A stretch of 64,000 nt of DNA, taken from assembly GCF_900258035.1 (NCBI RefSeq), contig NZ_OGTP01000013.1, positions 1 to 64,000 of the forward strand. Direction: 5' to 3'. Below are positions 19,274-25,751 of this stretch, in pieces. How positions within the stretch are numbered: the first letter of the stretch is position 1; each line of letters opens with the position of its first letter. The DNA comes from Caballeronia novacaledonica. GTDB taxonomy: Bacteria > Pseudomonadota > Gammaproteobacteria > Burkholderiales > Burkholderiaceae. The notes under the pieces are model-generated. The model was not told the origin of the DNA and made no database searches. It saw only the letters and a program-made list of their open reading frames with translations. A program made the translations under genes and the position numbers.

Positions 19274-20395
19274 CTAGTTCCCTGTTTCGATATTAGGCGG
19301 GCTCCAAGGTAGCGCGACGTCCATTTCGGACCGTTCTGCGATCACTTCCTTGATGTAAATCTCGCTCGTCCGGCCGCTGGTATGCGCGAGGCGCGTCTGG
19401 ATTTGCTTCTTGTCTTTGCCTTGACGCGCGGCATCGGTTGCGCCGAGTGCGCGCAGATCCTTGAACACGACGTCGTCGGTGACCTGCGCTCGCTCCTTCG
19501 CGCGGCGCCACATCGAGTGCAAGCCCGTCTTCGTGTACGGCGTGCCTTTCGTCGACGGAAAGAGGTATGGGCTAATGATCTTGTATTTCCGCTTGATCGC
19601 CTTGGCGCGCTCGATCACCGCGTCGATCGATGGCGTGATGGCGATGTCCACCATCTTTCCGCTCGACTTCGCTGTCTTCGTCGGTTTAAATCGGATGGCG
19701 CCGCCCTCGATCTGCGCGTCGCGGAGCATGCGCACATCGATCGCACGCTGCCAGCACAGATAGGCCATATCAACGATGCACTGGAACATCGGGCCGGACT
19801 CGGTCGGCAGGCCGTCTTTCCCGGTCAGCGCGGCCTCGCGGATCTTCGCGATAACCTCGTGAGAGGGAAGCACCTCGCGGCGCTTCGTTTCATAGTCGGA
19901 CAGGTCGAGCTGGTCGCATGGGTTGTCGTCGCGCAGCCCCATTTCGCTGATCGCCATCTTGAACATCTTGCGCAGCACGTTCACGTATTTCTGCGCCGTG
20001 TTGTTCTTCTCGGCGAAATACTTCCGCAGAAACACGGTGATCGTCCGCGCCTTAACGTCGGCGACGGTGAATTCTTCGAGCTTCTCAGCGATGAAATCGG
20101 CCATGCGTTCGTATTCCTTGCGCACGGCGGGCGTGTAGCGCGCGAGCTTGCGTTGCTTCCATTCCTCGCACAAATTCGGCATCGTGCCGCTGACGAGCTT
20201 CTTCTCCTTCATCAGGAAGCCCAGGCGTTCGTACATGACCGCCTCACCTTCCTCGAATCGGCACAGCTTGATCCAGCGCTGTTCCTCCTGCGTCCACGGA
20301 TTGCGCATCGGCTCCGGCGCGAAGAAATAAAACGCGCCGTGATTGACGATGACGCGGCGGGGCAGGCCGCGGTGATGTTTTCTTCTTCGGTTCAT
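19274..20395 (-). CDS. Tyrosine-type site-specific integrase
   Basis: 373 aa. A core-binding SAM-like region lies at about 75-160, the catalytic domain at about 180-360. Visible catalytic positions: Arg in WQRAIDVR, Lys in PTKTAKSSG, the box II region FKDLRALGATD where the usual HxxR is replaced by KDLR, His in LAHTSGRTSE and the nucleophile Tyr in EIYIK. It would recombine attP with the tRNA-Pro gene, aided by IHF. It lies 98 bp from attL. Its start overlaps the upstream DUF4224 gene by 4 bp (ATGA). Confidence 0.95.
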   Translation of the reverse strand: MNRRRKHHRGLPRRVIVNHGAFYFFAPEPMRNPWTQEEQRWIKLCRFEEGEAVMYERLGFLMKEKKLVSGTMPNLCEEWKQRKLARYTPAVRKEYERMADFIAEKLEEFTVADVKARTITVFLRKYFAEKNNTAQKYVNVLRKMFKMAISEMGLRDDNPCDQLDLSDYETKRREVLPSHEVIAKIREAALTGKDGLPTESGPMFQCIVDMAYLCWQRAIDVRMLRDAQIEGGAIRFKPTKTAKSSGKMVDIAITPSIDAVIERAKAIKRKYKIISPYLFPSTKGTPYTKTGLHSMWRRAKERAQVTDDVVFKDLRALGATDAARQGKDKKQIQTRLAHTSGRTSEIYIKEVIAERSEMDVALPWSPPNIETGN

Positions 20396-20610
20396 TTAAC
20401 GCGTGGCTCGCGCTTTATCGTTGCGGTGGGAATCTGGGTGGGCGCGATGCAGTGCATGCGCATTACCAGCACAGAGTTGTCGGGGCGGCGGCGCGCGGGG
20501 ATGCCGAGCGACTTGAGCATTTCCATCTGCTTGGACGGGCGCTTATAGCCGGTGATGCGCTCGAGCTCGTCCTCGGTCAGTTCAAGCGGCGCTTCGAGTA
20601 CTGCTGCCAT
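20392..20610 (-). CDS. DUF4224 domain protein, likely integrase accessory factor
   Basis: 72 aa. The motif LTEDELERITGYKRPSKQME followed by LGIPARRRPDNSVLV is the DUF4224 pattern, found next to phage integrases. GGAGAGCACGA precedes the ATG. The gene overlaps the integrase start by 4 bp, so both are translated from one message. An excisionase or directionality role is the common guess, not shown by sequence. Confidence 0.85.
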   Translation of the reverse strand: MAAVLEAPLELTEDELERITGYKRPSKQMEMLKSLGIPARRRPDNSVLVMRMHCIAPTQIPTATIKREPRVK

Positions 20611-20668
20611 TCGTGCTCTCCAGGTACGCGCGCGTCACGCGCATGAATTCTTCGATCTGCTGCTGCAT
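20582..20668 (-). CDS. Small ORF upstream of DUF4224 (28 aa)
   Basis: Starts MQQQIEEFMRVTRAY with AGGAAG 4 nt before the ATG, and overlaps the DUF4224 start by 29 bp. It could be a leader peptide coupling translation. No family recognised; it may be chance. Confidence 0.35.
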   Translation of the reverse strand: MQQQIEEFMRVTRAYLESTNGSSTRSAA

Positions 20669-20711
20669 TCCACTTCCTAAAGTTCTTTCTGTTGCCGCCG
20701 ATAACGCGGGC

Positions 20712-20909
20712 ATGAACAAAATCCAAGCCCAAACCCTTCTCGAATCTGCCGACGCTGCTGCGATGGCGGACGTTTCAACCAAGTACGGTTACTACGATCC
20801 GGACAGCAAAGAGCACGGTGATGTGTACTGGCGTACCTTCATTCACAAGCTGGCTCAACAAGCGCCGCACATGAAGCTGCCCGACCTGATGGAACTGACG
20901 CATTCCTGA
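20712..20909 (+). CDS. Hypothetical phage protein
   Basis: 65 aa: an N-terminal helix (NKIQAQTLLESADAAAMADV) and an aromatic middle (YGYYDPDSKEHGDVYW). The only plus-strand gene in this leftward block, lying divergent from the integrase unit. No strong ribosome site. Function unknown. Confidence 0.5.
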   Translation: MNKIQAQTLLESADAAAMADVSTKYGYYDPDSKEHGDVYWRTFIHKLAQQAPHMKLPDLMELTHS

Positions 20910-20934
20910 CTCATCCTTCCGCGGCGGGCGCACA

Positions 20935-21021
20935 TCAGATCCACTCCGCGATCAGGTACGCGATCGCTGCAACTACGGGAACAGCGAGGCAGGCCCACTC
21001 AAAAGCGGTCAGTTTTCTCAC
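20935..21021 (-). CDS. 28-residue single-span membrane protein
   Basis: GTG start at 21021 with AAGGAG 5 nt upstream, overlapping the previous stop as GTGA. After the short basic KLTAFEW segment comes one hydrophobic helix, CLAVPVVAAIAYLI. A relative with the same KLTAF(E/D)W motif is encoded at 56017..56139 near the other prophage end. The shared motif and the translational coupling argue that this micro-gene is real. Function unknown. Confidence 0.7.
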   Translation of the reverse strand: MRKLTAFEWACLAVPVVAAIAYLIAEWI

Positions 21022-21212
21022 GACTGCTCCTTCGTCATTGCCGCGTCGATAGCCTCGCGCGCCGATTCGTAGAACTCGCCCGCGCCAGACAAGACGCCTG
21101 CGCTGGCTTGAAGCTGGCACGTCTCGCCGTACCACTGCACGACTGCGCCAGTGCGGACCATGAAGTCGAGGCGGGCGGTGTCAGATGAGAGCGCGGTTGT
21201 TTGCTCGGTCAT
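21018..21212 (-). CDS. Hypothetical phage protein
   Basis: 64 aa, starting MTEQTTALSSDTARLDFMV; the FMVRTGAVVQWYGETCQLQ segment resembles small phage proteins of unknown role often seen in Burkholderia prophages. It overlaps both neighbours by 4 bp in a leftward translationally coupled chain. Confidence 0.7.
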   Translation of the reverse strand: MTEQTTALSSDTARLDFMVRTGAVVQWYGETCQLQASAGVLSGAGEFYESAREAIDAAMTKEQS

Positions 21213-21427
21213 TTCGGCTCCTCTTTGCTGGCCACGCTCGACGCGTCTTCTATCTCGATCCAGTGCCCGTCGCGGACAAATTCGAGCGCTCGCTTCTCGT
21301 AGTCGGGCAGGTACTCCGATCTATGGCCGTTGCGCGTCACTCGATACGACATCCCGTCTCCATGCGTTTCGACGAAATCGGTACTGTCGGCGAATCCGGT
21401 TTTGTTGCGGAAGCGGCGGCTGTTCAT
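21209..21427 (-). CDS. Hypothetical phage protein
   Basis: 72 aa from ATG 21427, chosen because GGAAGGAGGGGAA lies directly upstream; an earlier in-frame ATG at 21451 has none. It looks soluble, with a KTGFADSTDFVETHGDG region and an acidic C-terminus. ATGA overlaps on both sides. Confidence 0.7.
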   Translation of the reverse strand: MNSRRFRNKTGFADSTDFVETHGDGMSYRVTRNGHRSEYLPDYEKRALEFVRDGHWIEIEDASSVASKEEPK

Positions 21428-21879
21428 TTCCCCTCCTTCCCGTCTGCGCATCTCTCCGCGGCGATGGCGGCGATTTCCTTGTCCATCGCAGCTTCTGTCC
21501 AGCCATCAGCGCGAAGCATCGCAAGCATCCAGTCGTAGCGCGCATCCCGGCTGTCAGCGCTCGGGGCGATGGGAGCGCTCATGGTCCAAAGCATCATGCA
21601 GAAGTTCGCCACGTCGCGCGGATCGCCTTTTTCAACGTGCTCGCGAAGCATCCGCGAGAGAAGTTCGGGCGATGCGGATTCCCATCCTCCACGGCCTTTC
21701 CCGCGAGCATCGGCCATCTTCTCTTTCATTACCTGCGCGAACCGGTCCACGGCCACATCGTCTTGGTGCGACGCTGTGTCGGCGATGCTCGCGGAGAGAA
21801 GGCTGCGGGCCTTGATGCGGAACTGCGTGATGTCGCCTTGGGCCGCGTAGAAGAGTCGCACTAAAAGTTCGTTGCTCAT
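21424..21879 (-). CDS. Conserved phage protein with KGRGGW motif
   Basis: 151 aa from ATG 21879. The block VDRFAQVMKEKMADARGKGR then GGWE, LLSRMLREHVEKGDPRDVANF is a pattern I recall from many beta- and gamma-proteobacterial phage early genes of unknown function. It overlaps the next gene by 4 bp (ATGA). Confidence 0.8.
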   Translation of the reverse strand: MSNELLVRLFYAAQGDITQFRIKARSLLSASIADTASHQDDVAVDRFAQVMKEKMADARGKGRGGWESASPELLSRMLREHVEKGDPRDVANFCMMLWTMSAPIAPSADSRDARYDWMLAMLRADGWTEAAMDKEIAAIAAERCADGKEGK

Positions 21880-21949
21880 GATGTGTTCCAGCACCCGCAG
21901 TTGATGTTGTGGTAAATTTCGCCCCGCTTGTAATACGGGGTTACAAAAA

Positions 21950-22063
21950 GTGAAAAAATGTCATTTCGTGTTTCTCAATCGAACAGACGGCCGCGTGAAC
22001 TACATTTGCTGGCACTGCGGATTGGGATTCGTCGACGGTCGCTTGCACGCGCCGCTGAATTGA
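21950..22063 (+). CDS. Putative small CxxC zinc-ribbon-like protein
   Basis: 37 aa from GTG 21950, antisense to the operon direction in a 190-bp gap. It reads MKKCHFVFLN...YICWHCGLGF: one early Cys and a CxxC pair. No clear ribosome site; a small hairpin (CCCCG/CGGGG) lies just upstream. It could be real or an accident of an untranslated spacer. Confidence 0.35.
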   Translation: MKKCHFVFLNRTDGRVNYICWHCGLGFVDGRLHAPLN

Positions 22064-22070
22064 CGGCTGG

Positions 22071-22253
22071 TTAGGCGGCGTCAAACGCTTCAGCCTGCCG
22101 AAGCTGCGCGGCGATGCGCAGCATCTCGTCGTGATCGCGTTTCGCCTCGCGGCAGTCATCCCAGCGGCCGAACGTGGCGTGCGCGGCGCGGATTCCTTCC
22201 GCCTCGCGCTCGATGATCGCGGCGGCACGGTCGAGAAGTTTTCGGGGCTTCAT
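22071..22253 (-). CDS. Hypothetical phage protein
   Basis: 60 aa, mostly helical and charged (MKPRKLLDRAAAIIEREAEG, FGRWDDCREAKRDHDEML). Its ATG overlaps the stop of the PAPS-reductase-like gene. No family recognised. Confidence 0.65.
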   Translation of the reverse strand: MKPRKLLDRAAAIIEREAEGIRAAHATFGRWDDCREAKRDHDEMLRIAAQLRQAEAFDAA

Positions 22254-23035
22254 GCGGCGTCGATTCCGGTTACTTCTTCGAGCGTTTGCCGGCCATGCTT
22301 CTTCGTCGGCATCAGCATCACTTGCCCGGTCGATCGTTCCAGTTGCACATACCGCTTGTATAGGGCCGGGTTGAGACGCGCCGCAGTCGTCAGATCTGCA
22401 CGGCTTGCCATGATGCAGAAACAGCAACTGAATCGCGTCATGCCCGCGGCATAGATCGGGTGCGGACTTTGTCCGGCGCTGGCGATCGTAGCGAACACAT
22501 CACTCGCGCTGAGGTGATGGATCGGAAGCCAGTCGTACCACTTCCTTCCGGCCTTCGAATTCCGAGCATTCAACCTAAGTGTCTGTAGCTTTGCGCGGCC
22601 CGGCGATTCCTCAGCGCGCATCCCCATGCAATTTACGATCAGCTTGTTGCCAAGATGCCGGATAGTCCGCTCGATTGGGCCGCGCTTGAGGTCGCTTGTG
22701 CATTGCCGTTGTTGTGGACTGGGGAACTTCCCGCGCTCCTCGATCATTTGGAGGAGCGTACGGCGCGCGCGACAAACGTGAATCGGTTCGCCTCGCGTTG
22801 TCGCCTCAATATGCGCTTCAGCGCCAGGCCATTCGACTTCCCCAAGGTCGGCATGCACGATCACGATCTGATGCGCTGGGACAACCTGGCTGACCAGCAG
22901 GTACATGGCTTGGCTATCTTTGCCGCCGCTGTGGTTAATTACGAACAGCGCGCCACGTCGAATCAGATCTTCGATCGAATCATCCATCTGCAATCGCTGC
23001 GCGCCGGCCGCGAAGATGTCTGTTTGAAGTTGCAT
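22250..23035 (-). CDS. Phosphoadenosine phosphosulfate reductase-like PP-loop protein
   Basis: 261 aa. PP-loop SGGKDSQAM at residues about 36-44 identifies the adenine-nucleotide alpha-hydrolase fold of PAPS reductases and DndC-like enzymes; later motifs CTSDLKRGPIE and a CCFC cluster (about 210) are also present, and the Cys cluster could hold iron-sulphur. In host genomes such proteins reduce sulphate or add sulphur to nucleic acid. In this phage early operon a role in DNA or tRNA modification is plausible but unproven. AAGGATTGAG precedes the ATG. Confidence 0.85.
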   Translation of the reverse strand: MQLQTDIFAAGAQRLQMDDSIEDLIRRGALFVINHSGGKDSQAMYLLVSQVVPAHQIVIVHADLGEVEWPGAEAHIEATTRGEPIHVCRARRTLLQMIEERGKFPSPQQRQCTSDLKRGPIERTIRHLGNKLIVNCMGMRAEESPGRAKLQTLRLNARNSKAGRKWYDWLPIHHLSASDVFATIASAGQSPHPIYAAGMTRFSCCFCIMASRADLTTAARLNPALYKRYVQLERSTGQVMLMPTKKHGRQTLEEVTGIDAA

Positions 23036-23044
23036 CTCAATCCT

Positions 23045-23239
23045 TCAGGCGGCTTTGTCGCCGCGCGCAATAGGTGTTTCGCCGATCCAGACCGTGACGC
23101 GCTGTCCCGTAATCTCCGCGACCATCTCCACGAAGCGCTCGCAAGCGCGGTGGATGAGCGCGGTCGTCGGCTTCTTCGCGTGGCCGAGCGCGTCGAGTGC
23201 TTCGACCAGCGCGCGGAAGGGGGATAGGTGGCGGATCAT
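23045..23239 (-). CDS. Hypothetical phage protein
   Basis: 64 aa (MIRHLSPFRALVEALDALGH...), helical N-terminal half, then a short strand-rich end (RVTVWIGETPIARG). Its start overlaps the ASCH-like gene by 4 bp. Function unknown. Confidence 0.65.
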   Translation of the reverse strand: MIRHLSPFRALVEALDALGHAKKPTTALIHRACERFVEMVAEITGQRVTVWIGETPIARGDKAA

Positions 23240-23862
23240 GCGGCGCGCTTGAACTCGACGACCCATACCCACGGGTTTGCGGCCCACGCGCCATCGCCGT
23301 TGATGCCGTCCCACAGGTAGTGGAAGAGGCTGCGCGCGTCGAGCCTCTCATCGGCGTCGGGCACGCTGCGCAGGAAGTTGATTCCTTCGGCTTCTGCGTC
23401 GGCCTCGCTGATGCTCTGCAGCCGCTCGACGCGCGTGCCGGTGATTTCAAGCGCGATGCGCGACGCGGCGCGCGGCATGTGAATCGAAGGCCGCCACTCG
23501 CGATACTTGCCTTCAGGCGACTTTTCGCCGTCCGGGCCGTGTGGATCATCCATGTAGTCGGCGCGATAGAACACGTGGCACTCATCGTCATACGGGCCGA
23601 GCGGGTGGTTGCTGTGCTGCCACGTCTCCCGGACATGCAACCGGTCGCCGATCTCTCCATACGGACACGGATAGGCCCAATCGAGCAGCGCATCGCCGTC
23701 GAACGCATAGAAGTGCTCGCGCGGGTCCGGATGGTGATACGTGAACACGTCGCGCGTCGTCGCGGGCGGCTGCATCTTCACGACGCGCCGCGTCTGCTTC
23801 TTGCCTCCATAGAGAATCGCGCGCACCATGGTTATCGAAAATATAATCGGACGATCCTTCAT
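23236..23862 (-). CDS. ASCH/PUA-like phage protein
   Basis: 208 aa from ATG 23862, which has GAGGAACTC directly upstream; an in-frame start at 23916 is less likely. The patterns RPIIFSITMVRAILYGGKKQ TRRVV and PYGEIGDRLHVRETW are typical of a large phage family with an ASCH/PUA-like fold that probably binds RNA or modified nucleotides. Head of the tight leftward chain down to 20935. Confidence 0.8.
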   Translation of the reverse strand: MKDRPIIFSITMVRAILYGGKKQTRRVVKMQPPATTRDVFTYHHPDPREHFYAFDGDALLDWAYPCPYGEIGDRLHVRETWQHSNHPLGPYDDECHVFYRADYMDDPHGPDGEKSPEGKYREWRPSIHMPRAASRIALEITGTRVERLQSISEADAEAEGINFLRSVPDADERLDARSLFHYLWDGINGDGAWAANPWVWVVEFKRAA

Positions 23863-24121
23863 GAGTTCCTCATCGAACAGGCCATTCTTACGCTTGGACG
23901 GAGACCTTTTCTTCAACCACCAAATCGGCGGTAAGACTTTCCGTATTCAGGTGACGCATAGCTGCCTCGGGGATGTCTTCGGATCGGATGGCTCGATGTC
24001 AGGCGACGGCCAGGCGCTCAATGCAAATCTTTGGCGCATCGTTGAGGTCGCCGCCCAGAAGGCGATGACCGGTGCGGACTCGCCGATCAAAGTGCTGCGT
24101 AGGGACTTCAATACTGTCTGA
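23861..24121 (+). CDS. Hypothetical protein, possibly DUF1488-like
   Basis: 86 aa from ATG 23861, back to back with the ASCH-like gene. The order F-x-x-x-I-G-G-K-T-F-R-I-Q-V-T-H then LGDVFGSDGS and NLWRIVEVAAQKA loosely resembles DUF1488. No ribosome site visible. Start uncertain (23828 also possible). Confidence 0.5.
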   Translation: MSSSSNRPFLRLDGDLFFNHQIGGKTFRIQVTHSCLGDVFGSDGSMSGDGQALNANLWRIVEVAAQKAMTGADSPIKVLRRDFNTV

Positions 24122-24236
24122 GTTGATGGCGCTACAAGCCTGCTGCCCTTATCGGGTTGCCCATCACGGTCAGGCGGCGCGCAACGTCATCAAGTCAGGG
24201 CCGGATATAGTGACGGCCGCGCTCGGTGGTTGGAAT

Positions 24237-24386
24237 TCAGTTCGCAGCCGGCCAGCGAATGCGCTTTTTATTCTGCTCAATCTCGCCCATCAGGCGCGCT
24301 GCTCGCGCATCTGCGCCGCGCACGAACGCGATTGCAGCAACCATGGTCACGATGAACAGAAGGACTACTATCTGATAGGCGTTCAT
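24237..24386 (-). CDS. Small membrane protein (49 aa)
   Basis: MNAYQIVVLLFIVTMVAAIAF is one N-terminal membrane helix, followed by a charged cytoplasmic tail (RGADARAARLMGEIEQNKKR). Member of a row of three small membrane proteins on the minus strand. No recognised family. Confidence 0.55.
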   Translation of the reverse strand: MNAYQIVVLLFIVTMVAAIAFVRGADARAARLMGEIEQNKKRIRWPAAN

Positions 24387-24411
24387 GAGGTGAGCGTTTC
24401 CGGGACCAGTA

Positions 24412-24534
24412 TTAGATGCAGCGCGTATGCGCGCAGCGTTCCATTTCAGCTTTGCGGAGCGACGTTTCCGAATCGAGCGCCAAGAAGGCCGCAGTCACGA
24501 TCAGAATCACGCCCCAGATCTTCAGAACAGTCAT
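24412..24534 (-). CDS. Small membrane protein (40 aa)
   Basis: MTVLKIWGVILIVTAAFLAL is a single hydrophobic helix with a basic, two-Cys C-terminus. Its ATG overlaps the stop of the upstream 54-aa gene (ATGA), which supports translation. Confidence 0.55.
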   Translation of the reverse strand: MTVLKIWGVILIVTAAFLALDSETSLRKAEMERCAHTRCI

Positions 24535-24695
24535 TGCCAGAGCGCCTTTGCCGGAACTGCCACGCAGAGGAACCACACGCAGGCGACGCCAAAGCCGTAC
24601 ATGCTGATGACTCCGACTGCCTTGATGAGGCGATTTGCGTCCTGCAGGCGCTCGACGTCGCGAAGCAGGCTGTTGTCGTTGATTGTGCGGTTCAT
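24531..24695 (-). CDS. Small membrane protein (54 aa)
   Basis: A soluble N-terminus (MNRTINDNSLLRDVERLQDA) and a C-terminal membrane helix (VGVISMYGFGVACVWFLCVA). Followed by an overlapping second membrane protein gene. GGAG lies 10 nt before the ATG. Confidence 0.6.
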   Translation of the reverse strand: MNRTINDNSLLRDVERLQDANRLIKAVGVISMYGFGVACVWFLCVAVPAKALWQ

Positions 24696-24735
24696 GCCGT
24701 CGCCACTCCCATGAAGATGTCGAATTGAGCGTCGG

Positions 24736-24858
24736 TCATGTCGGTGCAGTCCGTCCAACCAACTGCGACCAGTTGCGCAACCGCGCTCCGTGGTGCCACT
24801 CGCCTTTGACGCGGGAGGGAGAAACGAGAAACCGGAAACCGATTTGGGCCAGCGTCAT
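24736..24858 (-). CDS. First gene of the leftward early transcript (40 aa)
   Basis: MTLAQIGFRFLVSPSRVKGE, basic, 40 aa; GGGAGATAGAA gives a good ribosome site. Its stop overlaps a further ATG for a 15-residue frame (MTDAQFDIFMGVATA), which would be the natural continuation in a shifted frame, so either a coupled mini-gene or a broken longer gene. It is the first reading frame after the PL-type promoter. Confidence 0.5.
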   Translation of the reverse strand: MTLAQIGFRFLVSPSRVKGEWHHGARLRNWSQLVGRTAPT

Positions 24859-24896
24859 TTCTATCTCCCGCGGTACGTAGCAAGGGTATGGGAGAT

Positions 24897-24925
24897 ATCG
24901 TAGCAATCGCTACTAAATATGGCAA
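24897..24925 (-). promoter_or_regulatory. Putative leftward early promoter (PL-like)
   Basis: On the minus strand: -35 TTGCCA (24925-24920), a 17-bp spacer, -10 TACGAT (24902-24897). The operator OL1 lies over the spacer and -10, OL2 abuts the -35. First gene downstream starts at 24858. Confidence 0.65.
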
Positions 24926-24940
24926 GTAGCAAACGCTACT
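24899..24940. promoter_or_regulatory. Repressor operators OL1 and OL2
   Basis: Two palindromes of the same type: 24899..24914 (GTAGC-AATC-GCTAC core) and 24925..24940 (AGTAGC-AAAC-GCTACT), centres 26 bp apart. A decayed third half-site GTAGC lies at 24877. The same motif occurs at the repressor/Cro intergenic region, and nowhere else that I noticed. Confidence 0.8.
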
Positions 24941-25086
24941 ACCTTCGACAATTTTGTAACAGCGGTGCGTTGCGAGGAGGGGCGTTGCGCTGGAAACGAA
25001 AAACCGGCCTCGGTCGCTTACCAACATATCGCTAAGAATGCCCGCGCTGAAGAAGAGTACAGTTGGGCGGACGACTTGGAGCCAAC

Positions 25087-25311
25087 ATGACGACGCCGGA
25101 CGATGTGATCGCAATCTTTGAACAAATGAACTTCGAGGGAAAGGACTTCTTCTTTATTGAGGGCGCGTGCGTGAACCTGGCGAAATGGTTGGCGAGCTCG
25201 TGGGACGAGCTAGACGACAATGACATACAAATTCTAATGACCGTGGGGGCCACGCTCTGGCGTGAATCGATGTTGGGACGAAGGAGGGACGGATGGCGCT
25301 CGCTGACTTGA
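25087..25311 (+). CDS. Hypothetical protein in the immunity region
   Basis: 74 aa, acidic and aromatic (TTPDDVIAIFEQMNFEGKDF). GGAG lies 5 nt before ATG 25087. It reads rightwards from the OL region towards the repressor and may be expressed when the leftward promoter is repressed. Family unknown. Confidence 0.6.
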   Translation: MTTPDDVIAIFEQMNFEGKDFFFIEGACVNLAKWLASSWDELDDNDIQILMTVGATLWRESMLGRRRDGWRSLT

Positions 25312-25397
25312 TGCGGGCGGTGACAGCGTTCGTGGGGCGTGTAGCGAGGTGCTCTGGCGCGTGGAAATGCACAGTGGAGTTGAGCAGGCGCCTCTAG
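25293..25397 (+). CDS. Small ORF with a strong ribosome site (34 aa)
   Basis: MALADLMRAVTAFVGRVARC..., basic and amphipathic. AAGGAGGGACGG precedes the ATG, and the frame overlaps the end of the previous gene by 19 bp, so coupling is likely if it is real. Confidence 0.35.
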   Translation: MALADLMRAVTAFVGRVARCSGAWKCTVELSRRL

Positions 25398-25481
25398 AAG
25401 GAGGCGTGTCACGGATGACAAGGAGGGCGCCAAGAAAAAAATCCCGCCGAAGCGAGTTATTTCAGCAAGCTGAAGAAGCTT

Positions 25482-25733
25482 CTAGATCCAGTGAAATCCT
25501 TTTGCCATCATGCTGGCGAGGCCCAAGGCCGCTGCGATAATTGCGCCAAAAATTATCCGGAAATCCGTTGTGCGGATGCCTGAGATGTCGTCCGTTAGCG
25601 CGCGCACGTCGTCCTTCAGCTCTTTTATGCCTCGCTGGATGAACTCGACTGTCGACTCAAGTTCCGCTACGCGGGCTTCCATTTGAGAATCATCGCCGCC
25701 GCCACTGGTGGTCTCAACGTCCCGCTTGACCAA
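25482..25733 (-). CDS. Coiled-coil membrane protein downstream of the repressor
   Basis: 83 aa from TTG 25733, with AGGT 7 nt upstream; an internal ATG would give 66 aa. Residues about 18-50 form a coiled coil (MEARVAELESTVEFIQRGIK), about 58-83 a membrane helix ending KGFHWI. It starts 18 bp after the repressor stop on the same strand, so it is probably transcribed with the repressor in the lysogen. This is the position of rexAB in lambda; an exclusion or membrane-sensor role is inference. Confidence 0.7.
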   Translation of the reverse strand: MVKRDVETTSGGGDDSQMEARVAELESTVEFIQRGIKELKDDVRALTDDISGIRTTDFRIIFGAIIAAALGLASMMAKGFHWI

Positions 25734-25751
25734 TTTGAACCTGCGGTCACT

